DNA from: [Bacillus] selenitireducens MLS10
Lineage (GTDB): Bacteria; Bacillota; Bacilli; Bacillales; Salisediminibacteriaceae
Length of the DNA stretch: 64,000 nt
Direction of reading: 5' to 3'
NCBI RefSeq assembly: GCF_000093085.1
Contig: NC_014219.1
Location: forward strand, 806,001-870,000
In this document: positions 55,695-63,893 of the stretch, piece by piece
Layout: each line of letters opens with the position of its first letter
Position numbering within the stretch: the stretch's first letter is position 1
Program-made: the position numbers and the translations under genes
The notes under the pieces: generated by a model
What the model was told of the DNA's origin: nothing
Seen by the model: the letters and a program-made list of their open reading frames with translations, nothing else
Databases searched by the model: none

Positions 55695-56504
55695 ATGAAA
55701 GACTGGGCGAAAAAAACAATTAACAGTATATCAATCGTATTTAAAAAATGGAAAACAAACTGGGGTAATTTTATAGTAATTTTGATTCCACTATTTTTAG
55801 CTTTGTTAGATTTCTATGATATTGATTTGGGTTTATTTTGGTTAATTATTGTAGGGCTAATATTTATAATAGGTTGGTTTCAAAATATTAATAAAGTTCA
55901 AGATATTGAAGAATATGAGAAGATAATCAAAGATTATGGTGAACAAAAAGAAAGGTTAGAGTTTCAATTGGAGCATTTGAATAGTTCTATTGAATCTTAT
56001 CCTGAGAGAATAATTAAATTTATTGCTAAAGAACTCAATCATGATTTTAGTGATAGACTTACCATTTATAGATTTGATAAAAAAACTGAGGAGTTTATAC
56101 CCTTAGGTAGATATTCAAAAAATAATGAGATAAAAAAAATCGGAAGATCTAAGTATCCAAAAAATAAAGGCTATATCCATAAGGCTTGGACACAAGGAGA
56201 ATTTTTCATTGAAAGTTTACCAGATTTCGAAACGGATCCTAAAGCATATGTAGATTTTATGCATAGGGACTCCAATCTTGAGAAAAAAGTAATAAGAGAA
56301 TTAACGATGAAAAGTCGAAGCTATTATTTTAAAACGTTAAGCAATAAAGATGATGAATCAATAGCAATTATTGTATTTGAATCGTTAGATGCCGGTTTTA
56401 AATGTAGCAAAAATGATATGGAAAATCTAATATATGCTAGTTTAGGAGAATTACTAGTAGAAAGTATTGATAGAAATTTAATTAAAGAAAGGAGAGGGGC
56501 TTGA
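55695..56504 (+). CDS. Two-helix membrane protein with GAF-like domain, putative toxin partner
   Basis: 269 residues. Two membrane segments near the N terminus (about 25-45 FIVILIPLFLALLDFY and 48-66 LFWLIIVGLIFIIGWF) are followed by a coiled coil (EEYEKIIKDYGEQKERLEFQLEHL) and a C-terminal GAF-like domain (RLTIYRFDKKTEEF, NKGYIHKAWTQGEFF, IAIIVFESLDAGF). It is strongly AT-rich, unlike the phage genes on either side. ATG 55695 is chosen over TTG 55677 because GGAAGTGAG lies between them. Its stop overlaps the Panacea gene (TGATG), so the two are coupled. The small membrane-plus-sensor design suggests a cell-damaging effector; that is inference. Confidence 0.6.
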   Translation: MKDWAKKTINSISIVFKKWKTNWGNFIVILIPLFLALLDFYDIDLGLFWLIIVGLIFIIGWFQNINKVQDIEEYEKIIKDYGEQKERLEFQLEHLNSSIESYPERIIKFIAKELNHDFSDRLTIYRFDKKTEEFIPLGRYSKNNEIKKIGRSKYPKNKGYIHKAWTQGEFFIESLPDFETDPKAYVDFMHRDSNLEKKVIRELTMKSRSYYFKTLSNKDDESIAIIVFESLDAGFKCSKNDMENLIYASLGELLVESIDRNLIKERRGA

Positions 56505-56959
56505 TGTATAACACAATAAGTGATGTATTATTGTATTTTATTAATAAGTATCCCTATCCTGATGAGCTTTCTAAAACAAGAATCACTAAAATGGTTTATT
56601 TAGCGGATTTATACAAAACACAGGTAATAGGAGAACAATTAACTGAAATTAAATGGTATTTTGATCATTACGGCCCTTATGTAAGTGATGTTTATGATGC
56701 AGCAAAAAAAGATAATAGAATTTCTTTTGAGAACACTTTCTCTGCTTTCGGGCATCCTAAAACAGTAATTAGAAAAAATAATACTCAAGAAGATCTCGAA
56801 TATTTATATTTAGAGGAAGAAGATAAAAAAATCCTTGACCAAGTTATAGAAGAAACCAAATATTTAAATTGGACTGACTTTATTGATTTTGTATATAATA
56901 CAAAACCCATTATTACCAATGATAAATACAATTATTTAGATTTGAAAAGTGAAAACTAA
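56504..56959 (+). CDS. Panacea (SocA-like, DUF4065) protein, putative antitoxin
   Basis: 151 residues. The Panacea core is seen in DELSKTRITKMVYLADLYKTQ and IKWYFDHYGPYVSDVYDAAKKD, with the short helical tail ending WTDFIDFVYNTKPI. Panacea domains are found in antitoxins that counter many unrelated toxins, including membrane-active ones, usually as an adjacent gene. It follows the membrane protein with overlapping stop and start after AAGGAGAGGGG and is equally AT-rich. The pair is flanked by ordinary phage genes, so it is cargo. Other Panacea proteins have non-toxin roles, so the call is not certain. Confidence 0.75.
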   Translation: MYNTISDVLLYFINKYPYPDELSKTRITKMVYLADLYKTQVIGEQLTEIKWYFDHYGPYVSDVYDAAKKDNRISFENTFSAFGHPKTVIRKNNTQEDLEYLYLEEEDKKILDQVIEETKYLNWTDFIDFVYNTKPIITNDKYNYLDLKSEN

Positions 56960-57106
56960 AGACACTATAAAAATGATTTTGAACATGAAAATTTTCACCA
57001 TGTGAATTATTGCTTTACTCAGTTGCTATCCATCGAGGTGTATGGCACGATACGTCATACCTTGAGAAGCACGTTTCAAGGAATACCGGTAAATGAGGGA
57101 TGCAGG

Positions 57107-57427
57107 ATGGATGCATGGTTTGGACGGAAAGTGCTGGATAAACAGGAACTGTTGGAACTGACGGAAGAGGCGAGGCGAACCAACTACCCGACGCAATCCT
57201 ATGTTGTTGAAAGGGAAGAGGAACTGGACGAGGCAGCCTTCGCCGCTTTCGAAGGGGACTTCTTGGCTGACCAGTCCTGGGTGTCACCGTACGATGGTGG
57301 CGAGGATCAACATGGACGGATCCGCTGCATGCGCGTAAGCTGCAAGACAAGACCCGAGCGGTACTTGGTGAACAGTGAAGGTTATGATTATCCCCGTTAT
57401 ATTGCCATTGAGATTGATACAGAGTGA
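57107..57427 (+). CDS. Phage DUF6329-like protein
   Basis: 106 residues. It starts MDAWFGRKVLDKQELLELTEE and has a conserved YPTQSYVVEREEELDEA region and a C-terminal YLVNSEGYDYPRYIAIEID. It resembles a small phage family (DUF6329-like) found just ahead of terminase genes; the role is unknown. The frame is open 105 bases upstream, but ATG 57107 follows GAGGGATG and gives the expected start. GC content is back to that of the phage backbone. Confidence 0.6.
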   Translation: MDAWFGRKVLDKQELLELTEEARRTNYPTQSYVVEREEELDEAAFAAFEGDFLADQSWVSPYDGGEDQHGRIRCMRVSCKTRPERYLVNSEGYDYPRYIAIEIDTE

Positions 57428-57452
57428 GCCCATTCTCGGCTTGCTCTTTTTT
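57426..57452 (+). terminator. Possible terminator after the DUF6329-like gene
   Basis: GAGCCC and GGCTTGCTC segments can pair imperfectly, followed by TTTTTT. The stem is weak. Confidence 0.4.
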
Positions 57453-57533
57453 CGTTCTGTGCCGAGAAATGTGTTGCTATTACCTGTCTTCTGAGTGATA
57501 GATAGACTACCAAAAGCACAGGAGGCGATTGAA

Positions 57534-58271
57534 ATGGAACGAAAAGCCATGGTTAAGAAGCTGGGAGACACTTTGGGAATCAAGCCGCGCTACTTAAACG
57601 TCCCGACATTTGCTTACGAGATTGAGACAACGAAAGACACGTACACCATTGACCGGCAAGGGATCATCACGAACCAGGAAGGGGAGACGCTCACAATGGA
57701 TGAGGTAATAGCGGCAGAACAGGAAGCACCGGCGGTTGAGTTGGAGGCGAATGGCGAACTGAACTACATTGAAGTGACCTTCCCTTTGGATGCCCATACT
57801 CCGCAAACCTTGAAAAACTGGATTGCGACGATTGCCAGTAAAGGCCACCTGATTGCCATGGCCTTCAAGCATGAAGCGGTGCCCCTGAACGAGGGAGCAC
57901 TGGACGCATTTCAACAGGAAGATCTTGAGAGCATCCCGCAACTTACCGAGTGGACCCGAGCCTTTGGCGAAGAAATGTACCCGAGGATCGCCATTGACCA
58001 AGACAAGGACACCCTCACCGTTCGGGTGGACACGCCGATCGAGGATCCGGCCTACGCGAATGCCTGGGTTCACCTAGCTGACGTCATTAACCGGACGGTC
58101 CTTGCCCAAAAGCGTGTGCGGGTGAAGCGGGCGCAAGAAGATAACCCGAAATACAGCCTGCGCACCTGGCTCATTCGTATGGGCATGAACGGACCTGATT
58201 ACAAGGATGTACGAAAGGCACTCCTTGCCAACGTTGAAGGGAATGCAGCTTTCCGAAAGGGCGGTGAGTGA
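57534..58271 (+). CDS. Phage 'virulence-related' type protein
   Basis: 245 residues. It starts MERKAMVKKLGDTLGIKPRYL, then has a beta-rich part with TIDRQGIITNQEG and a conserved IEVTFPLDAHTPQTLKNWI segment, and ends with a DNA-binding-like basic region (VRVKRAQEDNPKYSLRTWLIRMG). This type is frequent near the terminase genes of Firmicute siphophages and is often labelled virulence-related without proof. CAGGAGG lies before the ATG. The earlier in-frame codons are not well placed. Confidence 0.65.
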   Translation: MERKAMVKKLGDTLGIKPRYLNVPTFAYEIETTKDTYTIDRQGIITNQEGETLTMDEVIAAEQEAPAVELEANGELNYIEVTFPLDAHTPQTLKNWIATIASKGHLIAMAFKHEAVPLNEGALDAFQQEDLESIPQLTEWTRAFGEEMYPRIAIDQDKDTLTVRVDTPIEDPAYANAWVHLADVINRTVLAQKRVRVKRAQEDNPKYSLRTWLIRMGMNGPDYKDVRKALLANVEGNAAFRKGGE

Positions 58272-58272
58272 G

Positions 58273-58494
58273 ATGGAACGAGAAACCTTTGAACAGATGC
58301 TTTACGGCCTATACGTAACGCTGCTTGAGAAAGAAGGGGTCTTCGGGGAACCGGAAGCGAAGCCTTTCATTGTATCGCTCCTTGATACTATTGATGAGCT
58401 CGATGAATTTTGGAACGGGCACGGCGACCTGCTTGCACGGGACGATGAACTGTATGACTGGATTGAAGAGATGCGAGAGAAATACGAGGGGTAG
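58273..58494 (+). CDS. Small acidic phage protein
   Basis: 73 residues, strongly acidic (about 20 Asp/Glu) and probably all helical (TFEQMLYGLYVTLLEKEGV, then LLDTIDELDEFWN). I do not recognise it. AAAGGGCGGTGAG lies upstream. It starts two bases after the stop of the previous gene and ends before a terminator. Its acid character would allow a role in mimicking DNA, but this is speculation. Confidence 0.6.
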   Translation: MERETFEQMLYGLYVTLLEKEGVFGEPEAKPFIVSLLDTIDELDEFWNGHGDLLARDDELYDWIEEMREKYEG

Positions 58495-58504
58495 AATTGC
58501 TAAC

Positions 58505-58533
58505 GAGTCTGTCCAAAAGGGCAGGCTCTTTTT
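58505..58533 (+). terminator. Terminator just ahead of the terminase small subunit
   Basis: GAGTCTGTCC pairs with GGGCAGGCTC around AAAA and is followed by TTTTT. It must be read through, or a further promoter is needed, for terminase expression. Confidence 0.8.
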
Positions 58534-58553
58534 GATGAAGGGAGGTGGACCCG

Positions 58554-59036
58554 ATGACGCAACGTGGACGAAAACCAAAGCCAACGGCATTAAAAGCACT
58601 GGAAGGGAATCCGGGGAAGCGGGACCTAAACCCGCATGAACCGAAGCCGGAGAAGAAGGCGCCCCGCTGCCCGTCATGGTTAGAACCTGAGGCGAAGAAG
58701 GAATGGCGCCGGATGGTGAAGCAGCTCGAACAGCTGGGGATTCTAACGGAAGTGGATATGGCAGCCTTTGCCGGCTACTGCCAAGCGTATGCCCGTTGGA
58801 AGGAAGCAGAGGAATTCATCACGAAGCACGGGACGATCGTCAAGACGCCATCGGGTTACTGGCAACAGGTCCCTCAGGTGTCCATCGCCCAAAGTTATTT
58901 AAAAATCATGAACCGCTTCTGTGAACAGTTTGGACTCACGCCATCTTCAAGAAGCCGGATCACCGCGGATAAGCCAATGGAATCCAGTGACCCGATGGAA
59001 CTGATGCTGTTTAAAGGAGGCGGAAAAGATGTATGA
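58554..59036 (+). CDS. P27 family terminase small subunit
   Basis: 160 residues. The start (TQRGRKPKPTALKALEGNPGKRDLN) and the helical part (AKKEWRRMVKQLEQLGILTEVD, FAGYCQAYARWKEAE) are typical of P27-type TerS. It binds the packaging site and directs TerL to it. ATG 58554 follows GGGAGGTGG; the GTG nine bases upstream is less suitable. It overlaps terL by eight bases. Confidence 0.9.
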   Translation: MTQRGRKPKPTALKALEGNPGKRDLNPHEPKPEKKAPRCPSWLEPEAKKEWRRMVKQLEQLGILTEVDMAAFAGYCQAYARWKEAEEFITKHGTIVKTPSGYWQQVPQVSIAQSYLKIMNRFCEQFGLTPSSRSRITADKPMESSDPMELMLFKGGGKDV

Positions 59037-61569
59037 CAAGGCGAAAGCAGATCACGCCGTAAACTTTATTAACTGCTTAAAGCATACGAAAGGCCAGTGG
59101 CGTGGCGTTCCCTTTGACCTCCTTCCGTGGCAGGATCAGATCATTCGGGACGTGTTTGGGACGGTGAAGGAGAATGGGTATCGCCAATATAATACCGCCT
59201 ATGTGGAAATCCCAAAAAAGAATGGCAAGCAGCTGGCATTGGACACCCCGATTCCAACGCCGGACGGGTGGTCAACCATGGTCGAGTTGCAGGTTGGGGA
59301 TCAGGTCATCGATGAGAAAGGCAACCCTTGTAACGTGGTAGCAAGGAGTGAGATCGATGACACGGAACAGGCGTATCGCATCACGTTTCGAGATGGGCAG
59401 TCTATCGTTGCTGGTGAGCGGCATCTTTGGCAAGTCCAGGTGATGAACAACGGACAACGGGAGAAGCTTCTGACAACCGGAGAACTGTACAAGAAGCAAC
59501 AAAAGGTCAAAACTAAAAATCGAGCCATCTTTCGCATCCCAGTTGTGGATGCTTTTTCTTTGCCTGAAAGATCGTTGCCGGTGGATCCGTACCTGTTCGG
59601 TTATTGGATCGGAAACGGTTGCGCCACGAAACCAGAGATTACCGTACGTCGGGATGATGTCGAAGCGGTTCAACGTGAAGTACCGTATCCGCTCCATAAC
59701 CATTATCCGCAAGAAGGCAATAGTGACATCCTGGTGTACCATGCGTTAAAGCCGGTGCTCGTTTCGCATTTTAAAGACAAGCGCATCCCAGCTGCCTTCA
59801 CGCGAGCATCCAAAGCACAGCGTTTACGGCTCCTTCAAGGATTGATGGATTCGGATGGTTGTGTGAGTACGGAGAAAGGGCAATCGATTTATGTGACGAT
59901 TCTGCCAGAGCTGGCGAAGGACGTGCAAGATGTTTTAGGGTCACTAGGGATCAAGAATACCCTGGGTGAGACGCCTTCAACGAGGAACGGGGTACCGACA
60001 GGAGAAACGTGTTATTTGGTCCGTTTCACGGCCTTTCAAGATCTAAATGTGTCGGCGTTAGATCGGAAACTGAACCGTTCTCGTGAAAGGAATCCAACGA
60101 CGCGATCGCACTTTCATTATATCGCAGCGATTGAAAAAGCAGAGCCAACACCGATGCGCTGTATTCAAGTGGACAGCCCTTCAAGGCTCTATCTAGCAGG
60201 ACGATCCATGGTCCCGACCCATAACAGTGAACTGGCTGCGGCTATCGCACTGCTCATGACGTGTGGCGATGCCGAATGGGGTGCGGAAGTCTATGGCTGT
60301 GCCTCTGACCGCCAACAGGCCTCCATTGTCTTTGATGTCGCCGTGGAGATGGTAGAACAATCCCCTGCTTTACGGAAACACATCAAACCGGTGATGTCGA
60401 TGAAGCGCCTCGTCTATAAGCCGACGAACAGTTTCTATCAAGTGCTCTCTGCAGAAGCGTTCACGAAGCATGGTCTGAACGTCCATGCCGTGGTGTTTGA
60501 TGAACTGCATGCCCAGCCGAACCGGGATTTGTATGACGTTATGACGAAGGGGTCCGGGGATGCCCGTAACCAGCCGCTGTTCTTTTTGATTACGACGGCA
60601 GGTAATGACCGGAACTCCATCTGTTATGAAGTGCACCAGAAAGCGATTGATTTAGAAGCAGGGAGGAAAGTAGATCCGAGTTTTTATTCCGCTATTTATG
60701 GCGTCGCCGATGACGATGATTGGGCGGATGAAGCCAACTGGTATAAAGCCAACCCGTCACTCGGGCACACCATCGATATTGAAAAGGTGCGGATCGCCTT
60801 TCAAAGTGCCCGTGAGAACCCGGCGGAGGAGAACCTCTTCCGACAACTGCGGTTGAATCAATGGGTGAAACAATCTACTCGTTGGATGCCAATGGAGAAG
60901 TGGGATGCGTGTGGCACCGACGTGGATCCGGAAAGCCTGAAGGGACGGGTCTGTTATGGCGGGTTGGACTTATCGAGTACGACCGACGTGACAGCCTTTG
61001 TGTTACTGTTCCCGCCGCGAACAGAGGATGAGAATTACATTGTCCTTCCGTACTTTTGGGTGCCGGATGAGAACTTGAAGCAGCGCGTCCGGCGTGATCA
61101 TGTGCCGTATGACATTTGGGAACAACAAGGGCATCTCCAAACAACTGAAGGGAATGTCGTGCATTACGGCTTTATTGAAACGTTCATAGAAGAACTGGGC
61201 ACCAAGTACAACATTAAAGAAATTGCTTTTGACCGCTGGGGTGCCGTGCAGATGGTCCAGAACTTAGAAAGGATGGGCTTCAACGTCATCCCGTTCGGTC
61301 AGGGCTATAAGGATATGAGTCCACCGTCGAAAGAGTTGATGAAACTGACCCTTGAAGAGAAGATCCAGCATGGGAACCATCCGGTGTTGCGCTGGATGAT
61401 GGACAACATCTTTGTGAAGACGGATCCGGCCGGTAACATCAAACCGGATAAGGAAAAGAGTACCGAGCGGATTGATGGTGCAGTCGCACTCATCATGGCC
61501 TTGGACCGTGCGATTCGGAACGAAGACAAGGCAAGCGTGTACGAGGATCGCGGGATTCTTTTTTTATAA
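59029..61569 (+). CDS. Terminase large subunit containing an intein
   Basis: 846 codons; without the intein (residues 68-399) the protein is 514 residues, normal for a Terminase_1-type TerL. TerL cuts concatemeric DNA and pumps it into the prohead. The P loop is split: PKKNGK at 62-67, then after the intein SELAAAIALLM. The Walker B motif is VVFDELHA, and the nuclease has LDLSSTTDVTAF, AFDRWGAVQMV and RIDGAVALIMALD. It overlaps TerS. After splicing the mature TerL should be complete, since no other break is seen. Confidence 0.95.
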   Translation: MYDKAKADHAVNFINCLKHTKGQWRGVPFDLLPWQDQIIRDVFGTVKENGYRQYNTAYVEIPKKNGKQLALDTPIPTPDGWSTMVELQVGDQVIDEKGNPCNVVARSEIDDTEQAYRITFRDGQSIVAGERHLWQVQVMNNGQREKLLTTGELYKKQQKVKTKNRAIFRIPVVDAFSLPERSLPVDPYLFGYWIGNGCATKPEITVRRDDVEAVQREVPYPLHNHYPQEGNSDILVYHALKPVLVSHFKDKRIPAAFTRASKAQRLRLLQGLMDSDGCVSTEKGQSIYVTILPELAKDVQDVLGSLGIKNTLGETPSTRNGVPTGETCYLVRFTAFQDLNVSALDRKLNRSRERNPTTRSHFHYIAAIEKAEPTPMRCIQVDSPSRLYLAGRSMVPTHNSELAAAIALLMTCGDAEWGAEVYGCASDRQQASIVFDVAVEMVEQSPALRKHIKPVMSMKRLVYKPTNSFYQVLSAEAFTKHGLNVHAVVFDELHAQPNRDLYDVMTKGSGDARNQPLFFLITTAGNDRNSICYEVHQKAIDLEAGRKVDPSFYSAIYGVADDDDWADEANWYKANPSLGHTIDIEKVRIAFQSARENPAEENLFRQLRLNQWVKQSTRWMPMEKWDACGTDVDPESLKGRVCYGGLDLSSTTDVTAFVLLFPPRTEDENYIVLPYFWVPDENLKQRVRRDHVPYDIWEQQGHLQTTEGNVVHYGFIETFIEELGTKYNIKEIAFDRWGAVQMVQNLERMGFNVIPFGQGYKDMSPPSKELMKLTLEEKIQHGNHPVLRWMMDNIFVKTDPAGNIKPDKEKSTERIDGAVALIMALDRAIRNEDKASVYEDRGILFL
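59230..60225 (+). other. Class 3-type intein with Gln1 in the TerL P loop
   Basis: 332 residues inserted between Lys67 and Ser400 of the TerL frame. It starts with Gln instead of Cys or Ser, and ends HN, with Ser as the next extein residue. The class 3 triad is present: Trp67 in ERHLWQVQ (block B, after His65), Cys311 in MRCIQVD (block F), and Thr330 before the final His-Asn. A LAGLIDADG endonuclease is inside: the second motif LQGLMDSDG (202-210) is normal, but the first is LFGYWIGNG (122-130) with Asn in place of the catalytic Asp. Splicing should proceed through the block F Cys as in class 3 inteins. Confidence 0.88.
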
Positions 61570-61577
61570 ATCGGAAT

Positions 61578-61597
61578 AGACGCAAACTGCGTCTTTA
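61578..61597. terminator. Hairpin between TerL and the minus-strand gene
   Basis: AGACGCA and TGCGTCT arms around AAC. A short TTT follows, so it may serve both strands weakly. Confidence 0.5.
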
Positions 61598-61606
61598 TTG
61601 AACACG

Positions 61607-61810
61607 TCAACCGCCGTTGACACATGTGATATTCGAACTGCCAATGACCTCATTCAATTCCGAGATTAGTTGAGCCAAATCTTCCCCGGAGGTGTGTTCC
61701 TGCAAAGCTTTATTTGATTCGTGAGGGATTCCAAAATGAAGGATGACGGGTTTCGTTTCCGGCCAACTGGCTACAATTCCGGATACAGGCATAAGTGCTG
61801 TAATGACCAT
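61607..61810 (-). CDS. Small protein on the opposite strand inside the head operon
   Basis: 67 residues from ATG 61810, preceded by AAGAAAGGT (a GTG nine bases upstream is too close to it). The sequence (MVITALMPVSGIVASWPETK..., HESNKALQEHTSGEDLAQLI, NEVIGSSNITCVNGG) has no motif I know. It is the only gene in the prophage part read leftwards and lies between TerL and the portal gene. It could be a lysogenic conversion gene expressed from the prophage. Confidence 0.5.
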   Translation of the reverse strand: MVITALMPVSGIVASWPETKPVILHFGIPHESNKALQEHTSGEDLAQLISELNEVIGSSNITCVNGG

Positions 61811-61892
61811 GTTATCCACGACCTTTCTTTTAATGAGATGATTTCAGTGTAAGAGATAGAGATAGAAGGGTCAATTGTGAACTGCTTAATCC

Positions 61893-61922
61893 AGCATCTC
61901 CCCAAACGGAGGTGCTTTTTTT
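61893..61922 (+). terminator. Terminator just before the portal gene
   Basis: GCATCTCC and GGAGGTGC arms around CCAAAC are followed by seven T. It would stop leakage into the portal gene unless antitermination or another promoter is used. Confidence 0.7.
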
Positions 61923-61945
61923 ATGCCGAAAATCAGGAGGTTGCT

Positions 61946-63193
61946 ATGAATATTCCGTTCTTAAACAAGTTGTTTCCGTCAAGAGCGAGCCCGAAGAACA
62001 GCTTGTTTGGCAGTACGTACAGCTTCTTCTTTGGCGGGAGCTCCAGTGGCAAGAGTGTCAATGAAACAACGGCGATGCAGACGACCGCCGTGTATGCCTG
62101 CGTGCGGGTCCTGGCAGAAACCATCGCCAGCCTGCCGCTGCATGTGTATACGCACACCGACAACGGCAAAGACAAAGCCTTCGATCATCCGCTGTATTTT
62201 ATGCTGCACGATGAACCGAACCCGGAGATGACCTCGTTCGTGTTCCGAGAAACAATGGTCAGTCACCTGCTTTTGTGGGGAAACGCCTACGCACAAGTCA
62301 TCCGGGATGGCCGTGGGCAGGTATTGGCGTTGTATCCCCTTTTACCGGATCGGATGACCGTAGACCGGAACGCGAAAGGCCAGCTCTTTTATGAGTACCG
62401 AAAAGACACCGGTTCCGTATTGCTGAAACCGGAAGAGGTGCTTCACATACCGGGGCTCGGCTTTGATGGCCTTGTCGGGTACTCGCCGGTGGCCATGGCG
62501 AAGAATGCGATCGGGATGGCGATTGCCACTGAGGAATACGGGGCGAAGTTCTTCTCCAATGGGGCGAACCCAGGTGGCGTCTTGCAACATCCGGGCGTGG
62601 TGAAAGATCCACGCAAGATTCGCGAGAGTTGGAACAGCGTCTACCAAGGATCCAGTAATGCGCATCGGGTGGCGGTATTGGAGGAAGGCATGACCTTTCA
62701 AAGCATCGGAATCCCGCCGGATCAGGCGCAGTTCCTTGAAACAAGGAAGTACCAAACCGAAGAGATCTGTCGGATCTTCCGAGTCCCGCCGCACCTCGTC
62801 GGGAATCTCGATCGGGCGACGTTCAGTAACATTGAGCACCAGTCGATCAGCTTCATTGACAACACGATCATGCCGTGGGTGTCGCGGCTCGAACAGGCGA
62901 TGAAGCGGGCCCTCTTGTCCCCGGACGAGAAGAAACAGTACCTGATCAAGTTCAATTTGAATGGTCGTCTTCGTGGGGACGCTGGATCCCGCGCACAGTT
63001 CTATCAGATCATGCGTCAAAACGGGGTGATGTCCGCCAACGATATCCGGGAGCTCGAAGAGATGAACCGCATTCCGGATGATGAGGGTGGATCCAAGTAC
63101 CTCGTGAACGGCAACTTTGTCGACATGGCGAAGGCTGGTGCGTGGACAGGTCAGTACGAGGACAAACAAGAACGAGAGGAGGAAAACACGTGA
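61946..63193 (+). CDS. Portal protein (HK97 gp3 family)
   Basis: 415 residues. The family start is seen (NETTAMQTTAVYACVRVLAETIASLPLHVY), with the following wing and stem parts (EEYGAKFFSNGANPGGVLQHPG, and FRVPPHLVGNLDRATFSNIEHQSISF). Twelve copies form the ring through which DNA enters the head. The frame is open 69 bases upstream, but ATG 61946 follows CAGGAGG. It overlaps the protease gene by four bases. Confidence 0.93.
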   Translation: MNIPFLNKLFPSRASPKNSLFGSTYSFFFGGSSSGKSVNETTAMQTTAVYACVRVLAETIASLPLHVYTHTDNGKDKAFDHPLYFMLHDEPNPEMTSFVFRETMVSHLLLWGNAYAQVIRDGRGQVLALYPLLPDRMTVDRNAKGQLFYEYRKDTGSVLLKPEEVLHIPGLGFDGLVGYSPVAMAKNAIGMAIATEEYGAKFFSNGANPGGVLQHPGVVKDPRKIRESWNSVYQGSSNAHRVAVLEEGMTFQSIGIPPDQAQFLETRKYQTEEICRIFRVPPHLVGNLDRATFSNIEHQSISFIDNTIMPWVSRLEQAMKRALLSPDEKKQYLIKFNLNGRLRGDAGSRAQFYQIMRQNGVMSANDIRELEEMNRIPDDEGGSKYLVNGNFVDMAKAGAWTGQYEDKQEREEENT

Positions 63194-63870
63194 GAACCTT
63201 TTGGAATTGGGAAAACCGTGAAGACGGGCGTACCTTGCACTTAGACGGGGTGATTGCCGAAGAAACGTGGTTTGGGGATGAAGTGACACCCGCTGCGTTT
63301 AAGGAAGATTTGATGGCAGACAAAGGCGACATTACCGTGTGGATCAATTCACCGGGTGGTGATGTCTTCGCTGCGAGCCAGATTTACAACATGCTGATGG
63401 AATACCCAGGCCAGGTGACGGTGAAGATTGACGGCGTTGCGGCGAGTGCCGCTTCGGTCATTGCCATGGCGGGCACGAAGGTGTTGATGTCACCGGTGAG
63501 TATGATGATGATCCATAACCCGATGACAATGGCGATTGGGGATTCTTCGGAGATGAAGCGGGCGATGGAGATGCTTCGGGAAGTGAAAGAGAGCATCATG
63601 AACGCGTATGAGCTGCGGACGGAACTGCCTCGTACCCGGCTTGCGAAACTGATGGATGACGAGAGCTGGTTCAATGCGAAAAAGGCCGTGGAGCTAGGAT
63701 TCGCCGATGAGGTCTTATTCACCGGTGAAGAGAGCCCGGAGCCTGCGGTGTCCATGCTCTATAACCAAAGTGCGGTGGTCAATACATTCTTGAAGCAGTT
63801 TCCGAGTGCACCACCTGATAACGATACTGATGTGCAAGCATTGTATGACCGATTAAGACTATTGCAATAA
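63190..63870 (+). CDS. ClpP-type prohead protease
   Basis: 226 residues from GTG 63190, which overlaps the portal stop (GTGA) after GAGGAGG. The ClpP fold is seen: ITVWINSPGGDVFAASQIY, VDGVAAS-type segment with the catalytic Ser86 (DGVAASAASVIAMAG), and His109 in MMMIHNPMTM. It should cut the scaffold part of the capsid protein during head maturation. A longer frame from 63142 does not match the family. Confidence 0.92.
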   Translation: MRTFWNWENREDGRTLHLDGVIAEETWFGDEVTPAAFKEDLMADKGDITVWINSPGGDVFAASQIYNMLMEYPGQVTVKIDGVAASAASVIAMAGTKVLMSPVSMMMIHNPMTMAIGDSSEMKRAMEMLREVKESIMNAYELRTELPRTRLAKLMDDESWFNAKKAVELGFADEVLFTGEESPEPAVSMLYNQSAVVNTFLKQFPSAPPDNDTDVQALYDRLRLLQ

Positions 63871-63893
63871 ACCAAAAAGATGGAGGGATTCAC

